Source of the DNA: Deltaproteobacteria bacterium
GTDB taxonomy: Bacteria > Desulfobacterota > Desulfobacteria > Desulfobacterales > SURF-15
NCBI GenBank assembly: GCA_024644775.1
Contig: JAHEHB010000067.1
Location: 1-16,972, forward strand
Direction of reading: 5' to 3'
Length of the DNA stretch: 16,972 nt
The notes beneath the pieces are model-generated. The model had not been told where the DNA came from. It saw only the letters and a list, made by a program, of their open reading frames with translations, and did not search any database. The stretch's first letter is position 1; each line of letters opens with the position of its first letter. Made by a program: the position numbers and the translations under genes. Below are positions 1 to 5,515 of the stretch, in pieces.

Positions 1-610
1 GTTGCTGATGCTACTTGGATTAACAGAGCCCACCAGTGGAACGGCCCGGGTGTTGGGAGTCGATCCGACTCGTGACCCGATAAAAGTGAAGACTCAGATC
101 GGCTATTTGCAGGAAAATATGGGCTTCTATGGCGATTTAAACGCTCGTCAAACACTCCGGTTTTTTGCAGACCTGAATCGTCTCCCCAGCGATGTTTCAG
201 AGGAAAGGATCGATGAAGCATTGAAGACCGTTGGCCTCTACGAAGAGGCGAATAAAATAATCGACGCCTATTCAAGAGGTATGCGTCAGCGACTGGGGAT
301 TGCCGAACTGTTAATCAAAGAGCCCAAGATTGCTTTTTTGGATGAACCGACGCTGGGCTTAGATCCGGATGCTACGAACCGGATGATGGATCTTATCGAG
401 CGACTCTGCCAAGAAAAGAGAATGACGGTGCTTTTATCGTCCCATATGCTGCATCTCGTGCAACGCATTTGTCACCGTGTGGGAATCATGATAAGGGGCC
501 GTCTTGTGGCCTGCGGACCCCTGGATCGATTGGCACAAGAGAAATTGGGTGTTGGTCCGGAGCAGTATACCCTCGAACAGATTTACATGAAGTATTTCCA
601 GGAGGCTTAA
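1..610 (+). CDS. ABC transporter ATP-binding protein, 5' end cut by window
   Basis: This is the ATPase subunit of an ABC-2 type exporter, which would hydrolyse ATP at the inner face of the membrane to drive its partner permease. The reading frame is open from base 2 and has no credible start, so the gene continues to the left. The Walker A loop lies outside the window; the family pattern suggests roughly 40 residues are missing. In the 202 visible residues I see the Q-loop glutamine (Q37, in GYLQENMGF), the signature SRGMRQRLG (91-99), Walker B IAFLDEPT (110-117), the D-loop LGLD (118-121) and the switch histidine H148 in SSHML. The C-terminal tail ends in the LEQIYMKYF pattern common in this subfamily. 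The stop lies 2 bp before the start of the permease gene, so the two are surely co-transcribed. The cargo is unknown; NosF-like or antibiotic-export roles are both possible. Confidence 0.95.
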   Translation, partial: LLMLLGLTEPTSGTARVLGVDPTRDPIKVKTQIGYLQENMGFYGDLNARQTLRFFADLNRLPSDVSEERIDEALKTVGLYEEANKIIDAYSRGMRQRLGIAELLIKEPKIAFLDEPTLGLDPDATNRMMDLIERLCQEKRMTVLLSSHMLHLVQRICHRVGIMIRGRLVACGPLDRLAQEKLGVGPEQYTLEQIYMKYFQEA

Positions 611-612
611 CC

Positions 613-1569
613 ATGCACGGTATTAAAACGATCGTAAAAAAAGAATTGGCGGATCACTTCAGCAGTTATCGCTTCATCATCCTGTTTGCATTGATTGCCA
701 TGGTTAGCCTGATTACCGTCTACATGGTAGGGATAAATATTCGATCGGAATTGGAAGGTGTTGCAAAACCGAAATTTGTTTTTCTGATGTTGTTTACCTC
801 ATCGGGCGCGCTGTTTTCTCTCGTGCAATTTGTAGCCTTTTTTGGTCCATTGATCGGGCTGGTTTTAGGATTCGACACAATCAATCGTGAGCGAAATGAC
901 GGAACGTTAAGCAAGCTATTGTCCCAGCCCATCTATCGCGACGTGGTCATCAACGGCAAATTTTTAGCCGGTCTGGTTACCATCAGTGTGATGTTGGTTT
1001 CCATTTTGCTGGTGGTAACGGGTCTGGGGCTCAGTATTGTGGGGGTGATTCCGGGTATCGAAGAATTGTGGCGGATCTTTGTGTATCTTATTATCAGCAT
1101 TATCTATATTTCGTTTTGGCTGGGGGTGTCCATCCTATTTTCGATTCTATTTCGCAGTATCGCCACATCAGCTTTAGCGGCGCTGGCGGTTTGGATCTTT
1201 TTTTCCTTTTTCATCTCTCTGGGTGCAAGCGTTGTGGCAAATGCGTTTATGTCGGATGGAGGAGAGCAAAATCCTGAAGTAATCCTTCAGCGTGCCAAGA
1301 TTGTAAAAGCCGTTTCGCTTTCGTCTCCAATGGAGTTGTATACAAATGCAACGGCTACCATTATTGATCCGACACGGAAAACCACGCGCTCCATTGTTGC
1401 CATGGGGCCGATGGAACGGCTGTCCATATCTCGATTCTCGGGACCACTGTCTCTGGGTCAAAGCATTTATGTCGTGCTGCCGTATATCATAACACTGGTC
1501 GCCGTAACGATTATATGCTTTGCCATCTCATACGCGGTATTCATGCGCCAGGAAATTCGATCGTTTTAG
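613..1569 (+). CDS. ABC-2 type transporter permease
   Basis: This is the integral membrane partner of the preceding ATPase (ABC-2 family, NosY-like architecture). The chosen ATG follows AGGAGG (600-605) at a normal distance, giving 318 residues; an upstream in-frame start would run deep into the ATPase gene and has no support. Hydrophobic segments lie at about residues 20-40, 65-88, 115-145, 152-180, 184-210 and 284-310, so about six membrane spans. Between spans 2 and 3 is the family's coupling motif, FDTINRERNDGTLSKLLSQP (87-106), expected to face the ATPase. A long, less hydrophobic loop (about 211-283) probably sits outside. The gene ends in a 4-bp convergent overlap with the GAF gene, leaving no room for an ordinary intergenic terminator. 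The substrate cannot be told from the sequence. Confidence 0.93.
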   Translation: MHGIKTIVKKELADHFSSYRFIILFALIAMVSLITVYMVGINIRSELEGVAKPKFVFLMLFTSSGALFSLVQFVAFFGPLIGLVLGFDTINRERNDGTLSKLLSQPIYRDVVINGKFLAGLVTISVMLVSILLVVTGLGLSIVGVIPGIEELWRIFVYLIISIIYISFWLGVSILFSILFRSIATSALAALAVWIFFSFFISLGASVVANAFMSDGGEQNPEVILQRAKIVKAVSLSSPMELYTNATATIIDPTRKTTRSIVAMGPMERLSISRFSGPLSLGQSIYVVLPYIITLVAVTIICFAISYAVFMRQEIRSF

Positions 1570-2039
1570 CATGGCGATTTGGGTGCAAGCCCTTCGATGG
1601 CATCGCTGACTGTTTGCACCGCGTTTAGCAAACGGGTGTACTGTAAAGAAAGCCCGATATGTTCTGCCAGGATGAGTAGGGACTCACAATCTCGTTCACT
1701 GATATCCCATACCTCGTGATGATAGAGTCTTAAGACCCCGAGTGTGTCTCCTGCAAAGCGTACGGGAATTGAAAGCATAGCGGCGATACCTTCTTCCCTG
1801 GCCTCTGTTGGATACTGTAATCGATTATCCTTGCCTATATCTTGAATAATCACTGGGGTGCCGCTAAGGGCTGAAGAGACGCTTTTATCTGAAAGCACAG
1901 GTCCCTTGGACAAATAGGCGGCACTTAATCCAAAGCTTGTCAGTCTTTCCAGTTCCTTCGTTGTGGGATTCAATACGAAAATTGTACAGCCCTTGATCTC
2001 CAATGCCGCCACCAGAAGCTGGCTTAAGTGATGCATCAT
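1566..2039 (-). CDS. GAF domain protein (stand-alone sensor)
   Basis: The 157 residues form essentially one GAF domain, a small-molecule or signal-binding fold, with no attached kinase, cyclase or DNA-binding domain. Typical GAF features in order are GCTIFVLNP (17-25), a GLSAAYLSKGP stretch (37-47), the PVIIQDIGKDNR segment (62-73), EEGIAAMLSIPVRF (82-95) and the GVLRLYHHE strand (101-109), followed by a C-terminal helix. It starts at an ATGA overlap with the 78-residue gene upstream, so it is probably translated by re-initiation. No membrane segment is visible. It could be a partner sensor for a separate regulator, but nothing nearby is an obvious output protein. The domain is confident; the ligand and role are unknown. 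Confidence 0.85.
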   Translation of the reverse strand: MMHHLSQLLVAALEIKGCTIFVLNPTTKELERLTSFGLSAAYLSKGPVLSDKSVSSALSGTPVIIQDIGKDNRLQYPTEAREEGIAAMLSIPVRFAGDTLGVLRLYHHEVWDISERDCESLLILAEHIGLSLQYTRLLNAVQTVSDAIEGLAPKSPC

Positions 2040-2272
2040 GATTTGTGCCGTTCACCTCGTTTAAAGAAGGTGATCTCCCATTTCCAGGACTCTATGTCGT
2101 GTCGAATGATATAGACGGCGCCATCATCACCAAGAATTTTAAAATAGCGGTGGTCCGGTGCAAGCCATCGATCCAGTATGTCTCTTATTTCAATTTTCCG
2201 AGATGCCAGCCAAAATCGCCTGGGGGTTTCCTCCCCTCGATACCCGGCATAGCATTCTACCCTTATTTCCAT
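2036..2272 (-). CDS. conserved hypothetical small protein (78 aa)
   Basis: This is a 78-residue soluble protein without a signal peptide or membrane segment. It is rich in predicted strands and aromatic residues (YAGYRGEE at 9-16, RRFWL at 18-22, LDRWLAPDHRYFKI at 33-46, and an aromatic ESWKWEITFF near the end). I recall similar small proteins in deltaproteobacteria, annotated only as hypothetical, but cannot confirm that here. The look is of a small beta-barrel (SH3-like), which is inference. It heads a two-gene unit: its TGA overlaps the ATG of the GAF gene. The Shine-Dalgarno upstream of its ATG is weak (GGAA in CGGAAATAGCT). It faces away from the cold-shock gene across a 250-bp divergent gap. 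Function unknown. Confidence 0.75.
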   Translation of the reverse strand: MEIRVECYAGYRGEETPRRFWLASRKIEIRDILDRWLAPDHRYFKILGDDGAVYIIRHDIESWKWEITFFKRGERHKS

Positions 2273-2370
2273 AGCTATTTCCGGTTCTTGGTGTCGATAA
2301 CGAATTTTTTATTGATTTGAAAAAATAATGTGAGATAAGCTAAATTTAATTGTTGAAAACTTAAATAACA

Positions 2371-2376
2371 TATACT
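2371..2376 (+). promoter_or_regulatory. possible -10 box for the cold-shock gene
   Basis: A TATACT hexamer lies in a very AT-rich stretch of the 250-bp gap (2273-2522) between the divergent 78-aa and cold-shock genes. The best upstream match, TTGTTG at 2350-2355, is only 15 bp away, so the -35 is poor. Transcription from here would give a 5' leader of about 140 nt before the cold-shock ATG. A long leader is known for cold-inducible csp mRNAs, but I see no convincing cold-box sequence. Confidence 0.3.
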
Positions 2377-2522
2377 AAAGGCTGTCAGTAGTTCAAGGGT
2401 TTGGGGGTGTATTAAGTCATCTGAAACGAATTAATGTTCAGGTGATGTTCTGCCCGATGAATCGATCTCGTTCAAAAGAGCGGTTTGAAATTCGGGTGTA
2501 CCAGAAAAAGGAGGAGAAAGTT

Positions 2523-2726
2523 ATGGCGGAAGGTACCGTAAAATGGTTTAATGACAAAAAAGGGTATGGATTTATTGAGCGAGAGGAGGGAAAGGACTTG
2601 TTTGTTCACCATTCGTCTATCGAGATGGGTGGTTTTCGAACGCTCGGTGAGGGGGATCGTGTCAGTTTTGAGGTGAATGATACAGATAGGGGGCCGGAGG
2701 CAAAAAACGTTAAGAAAGTTCAGTAA
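2523..2726 (+). CDS. cold-shock protein (CspA family)
   Basis: This is a 67-residue single cold-shock domain, the usual CspA-family length, binding single-stranded nucleic acid as an RNA chaperone or antiterminator. The RNP1 motif KGYGFIER (13-20) and RNP2 motif DLFVHHSS (25-32) are intact, as is the opening GTVKWFN (4-10). The C-terminus AKNVKKVQ matches the family's last strand. I place the start at the ATG after AGGAGG (2510-2515); the open frame extends about 27 codons further upstream, but that part resembles nothing. It is monocistronic: an AT-rich leader lies before it and a strong intrinsic terminator immediately after. Whether it is cold-induced cannot be decided, since many paralogues are constitutive. 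Confidence 0.96.
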   Translation: MAEGTVKWFNDKKGYGFIEREEGKDLFVHHSSIEMGGFRTLGEGDRVSFEVNDTDRGPEAKNVKKVQ

Positions 2727-2745
2727 GCGCATTCAAAATAAACCG

Positions 2746-2780
2746 AGCAGCCTGCCTTACGAAGGCAGGCTGCTTTTTTT
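2746..2780 (+). terminator. Rho-independent terminator after the cold-shock gene
   Basis: A perfect GC-rich stem (2746-2758 pairing with 2762-2774) with a three-base loop ACG is followed directly by a run of T ending at 2780. It begins 20 bp after the cold-shock stop. This is the clearest intrinsic terminator in the window and separates the cold-shock gene from the isomerase gene. Confidence 0.93.
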
Positions 2781-2822
2781 AGAGGGGGAGCCGATCGAAA
2801 TCGATTTGCCACGGTAACAATC

Positions 2823-2828
2823 TATAAT
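2823..2828 (+). promoter_or_regulatory. possible -10 box for the isomerase gene
   Basis: A consensus TATAAT lies just after the cold-shock terminator and 8 bp before the isomerase Shine-Dalgarno. No good -35 hexamer sits 16-18 bp upstream. If used, it would give a very short leader of about 14 nt. The gene needs its own promoter because the terminator lies upstream, which is the main support. Confidence 0.35.
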
Positions 2829-2848
2829 TATTTTAAGGAGGTATGAAA

Positions 2849-3634
2849 ATGCTCAAATTTTCCGTTAATTTGACGATGTTGTTTGGCGAAGTTTCATTTG
2901 AAGAGCGATTCGCTGCAAGTAAAGAAGCCGGTTTTCGATATGTGGAATATATGTTTCCGTATGACTACAAAGCTGAAGATCTGTCTAACCACCTCAAAGA
3001 AAATGATTTACAGCAGATCTTGTTCAATCTGCCGGCCGGTAATTGGGCGGACGGCGATCGAGGCATAGCCGGAAATCCAAACCGGGTTGATGAATTTCGA
3101 CAGGGAGTTGAGGAATCGTTGAAATATGCAAAGGCTTTAAATGTGGATCTGATCAATTGCCTGGTTGGGAAACAAATTGAAAGTGTCTCACAAAGCGAGC
3201 AGTGGAAAGTACTTGTAGAAAATCTTACGTATGCTGCTGAGAAATTGGCATCCGATAATCGGACGCTATTGATCGAGCCGATTAACACGGTTGACATGCC
3301 CGGTTTTTTGCTCAGCACCACTCAAGACAGCTTAAACGTGATCAACGATGTGAGGGCGAGCAATCTAAAAATTCAATACGACGTGTATCATATGCAGAAG
3401 ATGGAAGGAAACCTGATAAAGACCATTGAAGCTAATTTAGAGCATATCGGCCATATTCAAATCGCAGACAATCCAGGGAGGCACCAACCGGGTACCGGTG
3501 AAATAAATTATAAATACCTTCTGGAAGCAATCGATAAGATAGGCTACCAAGGCTATGTGGGTCTGGAATATATTCCCGATCCCGATACGAAGACATCGCT
3601 CGGTTGGTTTGAGACACTTGGTTTTACCCCATAG
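2849..3634 (+). CDS. hyi: hydroxypyruvate isomerase family protein (Hyi/OtnI type)
   Basis: This is a TIM-barrel sugar-acid isomerase. The classic family reaction is hydroxypyruvate to tartronate semialdehyde (EC 5.3.1.22), in glyoxylate/glycerate metabolism in the cytosol. From the second ATG the protein is 261 residues, the usual length, and opens MLKFSVNLTMLFGE like the E. coli enzyme as I remember it. Conserved blocks include FPYDY (36-40), NLPAGNWADGDRGIA (60-74), LINCLVGK (101-108), LIEPIN (141-146) with E143, KIQYDVYHMQ (174-183), ADNPGRHQPGTGEINY (206-221) and VGLEY (237-241) with E240. E143 and E240 are the expected catalytic acids. AGGAGG (2836-2841) sits 7 nt from this ATG and only 1 nt from the earlier in-frame ATG at 2843. 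No glyoxylate carboligase or tartronate reductase gene lies nearby, so the related 2-oxo-tetronate isomerase role (OtnI) is a real alternative. Confidence 0.93.
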   Translation: MLKFSVNLTMLFGEVSFEERFAASKEAGFRYVEYMFPYDYKAEDLSNHLKENDLQQILFNLPAGNWADGDRGIAGNPNRVDEFRQGVEESLKYAKALNVDLINCLVGKQIESVSQSEQWKVLVENLTYAAEKLASDNRTLLIEPINTVDMPGFLLSTTQDSLNVINDVRASNLKIQYDVYHMQKMEGNLIKTIEANLEHIGHIQIADNPGRHQPGTGEINYKYLLEAIDKIGYQGYVGLEYIPDPDTKTSLGWFETLGFTP

Positions 3635-4004
3635 CAGAGGGCAAACGACAGAGGAGCAGAAGACAGCACCCAGCCTCCTCCGTGTAGGGCTGGACTTTAG
3701 ACACACTTGACACCATGGGTGTTTTGGAGATGGTTGTAACTACCTGAAAACATTTAATAACGAATCCTCCAAAGGCGGACAAGTATCGAATAATGAACCG
3801 CAGAATTATAAAGTGTTTACTTCGACATTTGATATTCCTTGTTCTACGTTCTGCGGTTTTATAAATTTTATTTCAAAACAGATGCTTACAATTATTCCCT
3901 GTATCAAATGTGTCCAAAGCACAGCTGCTTCTCGAGGGGGAGGGGATAGTAATTTAATGCTTTGTGGTTAGCGTTTTGTAGAAAAATTGTTGGAAGGATT
4001 TTAG
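3635..4004. other. gene-free stretch with decayed interspersed-repeat sequence
   Basis: No coding frame here looks real. The first 50 bp after the isomerase stop are purine-rich and repetitive (GACAGAGGAGCAGAAGACAG-like), and 3790-3860 contains a 10-bp perfect inverted repeat listed separately. Composition and style resemble the interspersed intergenic repeat debris I associate with Desulfobacterales; that link is recollection, not a computed match. Nothing convincing as a promoter for the following gene was seen. Confidence 0.5.
3796..3858. repeat. inverted-repeat element (10-bp arms)
   Basis: AACCGCAGAA (3796-3805) is the exact reverse complement of TTCTGCGGTT (3849-3858), with 43 bp between, in AT-rich surroundings. 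The long loop and lack of a T-run argue against a terminator. It may be the end-symmetric part of a small interspersed repeat. Confidence 0.5.
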
Positions 4005-4496
4005 GTGAAGGAAACAATCATACGCATAAATCGCCAGAAAGATATCGGAGAGTATCGCATCTCTGATATCTTTCCCGGATTGGAGCATAATCCAATTTTG
4101 CTTAATATATTCCGTGATTCGGATGAAATCGCGGAGGTGTTCGCAAGTATAAAAATCATGGTTATTTCACGTGATACCTACATGTTCGTGGATAACGATG
4201 ACGGCACCATTAGTATCGGTGAGGGGCATTTGAAGACGTCAGATGAAAAAACTCTGTACCTTGACATTATTCATGAGCTCGTTCATGTAAGGCAGCATCG
4301 AGACGGTCTTAATCTATATGATCGATCGGTATCCTATGTCGATCGATCCACAGAGATCGAAGCCTATGTCGTTGCTATTGAAGAAGCACGGCGAATTGGC
4401 TTTAATGACGAAGAGATCTTGGATTATTTAGATGTGGAGTGGATTACACCTGAAGAGCATAGACGGCTTGCAAAGCGGTTAAATGTTGCCGTATAA
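4005..4496 (+). CDS. putative zinc metallopeptidase-like protein (HExxH)
   Basis: This 163-residue soluble protein carries HELVHVRQH (90-98), the HExxH zinc signature with H90, E91 and H94 as predicted ligands and base. An acidic patch STEIEAY (115-121) some 23-25 residues later offers E117 or E119 as the third ligand, as in gluzincin-like small peptidases. It also matches the helix-rich pattern of stand-alone peptidase domains of toxin-antitoxin or phage-regulatory type. No signal peptide is present, so it acts inside the cell. The GTG start is preceded by GGAAGG (3992-3997) at good spacing; no better start exists. The gene is single, converging with the methyltransferase 12 bp away. The substrate is unknown, and proteolytic activity itself is inferred from the motif only. 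Confidence 0.75.
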   Translation: MKETIIRINRQKDIGEYRISDIFPGLEHNPILLNIFRDSDEIAEVFASIKIMVISRDTYMFVDNDDGTISIGEGHLKTSDEKTLYLDIIHELVHVRQHRDGLNLYDRSVSYVDRSTEIEAYVVAIEEARRIGFNDEEILDYLDVEWITPEEHRRLAKRLNVAV

Positions 4497-4507
4497 TTAC
4501 GTACTGT

Positions 4508-5209
4508 TCAATCCGTTTTTTTTGTAACAATCATCCGATACTCTCCTTTGAACCATTTCTGTTCCAACAGCCGGTCTTCAAGTACGGACAGGTTGGTGTC
4601 TTTTATAAGCGCCAAAAAATCGGTTTCGTAAGTGACATTTCCAAAATCAATGGTTGTAATATACTTGAGTCTGGGTTTGATGTGTTCCATCAGTTTGAAT
4701 TTCATTTTAAAAATAGTGTGAAAAAACACAATTTGACCGTTGGGTTTGAGCCAATTCTTCGCGCGTTGCAATACGGTTTTTTGATCTGATAGCAGCATGA
4801 AACTCATACTGAAAAGTATAAAATCATAACAACTGCCGTTTCGCGGTACATATGCCTCGACAGGCTGGTTACAAATCTGGATGTGGTTTTCAAGACCGTA
4901 ACTGTGAATGAGGTTGTCGCAGTGATTCAGATAGGCCTTGTTGATGTCTAATCCGGTTATTTTAAGGCCTTTGGATTTAATTAAAGGATGATAGGTTTTC
5001 AGCATCTGGCCATTGCCGATTCCAACGTCCAGAATCGAAGAATTTTGTTCAAAATAATCAAGGCAGTTCCGATAGCAATGGTCAGTTGCTTCTTTTATCA
5101 TCAATTTGTATAGATGATTTCTCATGAAATGACGAAGGTTTAATTGATATAGAAATCTTTGGTTCAGAACATTCCGCCGAACATTGTGGGCGTACCCTAC
5201 CATCTTCAT
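4508..5209 (-). CDS. class I SAM-dependent methyltransferase
   Basis: This is a 233-residue Rossmann-fold methyltransferase. Motif I is ILDVGIGNGQML (59-70), the acidic ribose-binding position is D88 in ITGLDIN (84-90), the motif IV region is YDFILFSMSFML (128-139), and a LKPNGQIVFFH strand (155-165) matches the usual motif VI area. The N-terminal 50 residues are basic and aromatic. Two ATGs, at 5209 and 5203, both fit; neither has a good Shine-Dalgarno. The C-terminal third shows nothing that names a substrate. The gene stands alone, convergent with the HExxH gene and divergent from recD2 across 306 bp. Small-molecule, lipid or quinone substrates are all possible. Confidence 0.85.
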   Translation of the reverse strand: MKMVGYAHNVRRNVLNQRFLYQLNLRHFMRNHLYKLMIKEATDHCYRNCLDYFEQNSSILDVGIGNGQMLKTYHPLIKSKGLKITGLDINKAYLNHCDNLIHSYGLENHIQICNQPVEAYVPRNGSCYDFILFSMSFMLLSDQKTVLQRAKNWLKPNGQIVFFHTIFKMKFKLMEHIKPRLKYITTIDFGNVTYETDFLALIKDTNLSVLEDRLLEQKWFKGEYRMIVTKKTD

Positions 5210-5355
5210 ATTAACAAATCAAACCCCAAAGTACTTTTAGTGCCTATCTGAAAAGAAAGGTCATCATTGTTGTTTCTAACAGCGAACATTATCGTTTATT
5301 TTGAAGTAGCATGTTCATTTAAACTTGTCCAGAACTTGATGAAAATACCATCTAC

Positions 5356-5384
5356 TTGACTCACAAAATTTTATCTCATACACT
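5356..5384 (+). promoter_or_regulatory. sigma70-like promoter for the recD2 operon
   Basis: TTGACT (5356-5361) and TACACT (5379-5384) are separated by exactly 17 bp, close to the sigma70 consensus. Start of transcription near 5391 would give a leader of about 125 nt before recD2. This is the best two-box promoter match in the window. Confidence 0.45.
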
Positions 5385-5461
5385 TCAACTACCGTGCATA
5401 GGATGGTGGCTTCAATTTTAAATCAGTAAACGCTTCGCGAAAAAGGAGAAACGACCGATTC

Positions 5462-5512
5462 ATGTCCTCTGATGTATACCCACCCCAACAACGTAGATCA
5501 AGCCCTAATTAA
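5462..5512 (+). CDS. possible 16-codon leader ORF before recD2
   Basis: An ATG at 5462 opens a 16-codon frame (MSSDVYPPQQRRSSPN) ending in TAA at 5510-5512. It is in the same frame as recD2, whose first possible start follows one codon after that TAA. AAGGAG (5443-5448) lies upstream, but its spacing of 13 nt is longer than ideal. Translation could couple into recD2, which lacks its own Shine-Dalgarno. It could equally be a chance frame, so confidence is low. Confidence 0.2.
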   Translation: MSSDVYPPQQRRSSPN

Positions 5513-5515
5513 GTT

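Larger units (their letters stand above)
5210..5515. other. divergent intergenic region upstream of recD2
   Basis: This 306-bp AT-rich stretch separates the methyltransferase and recD2. It contains one good sigma70-like promoter pointing to recD2 (5356-5384) and a short possible leader ORF (5462-5512), both listed. I see no repeat, RNA gene or clear promoter for the minus-strand gene. Confidence 0.5.

Noticed and set aside
469..612. N-terminal extension of the permease into the ATPase gene
   Set aside because: It overlaps the ATPase in another frame, has no membrane or family character, and the ATG at 613 has a good Shine-Dalgarno.
2442..2522. Upstream extension of the cold-shock protein
   Set aside because: The extra residues match nothing and the start at 2523 has AGGAGG and gives the family length.
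4516..4523. T-run as terminator of the HExxH gene
   Set aside because: No stable hairpin precedes it and it lies inside the 3' end of the convergent methyltransferase gene.
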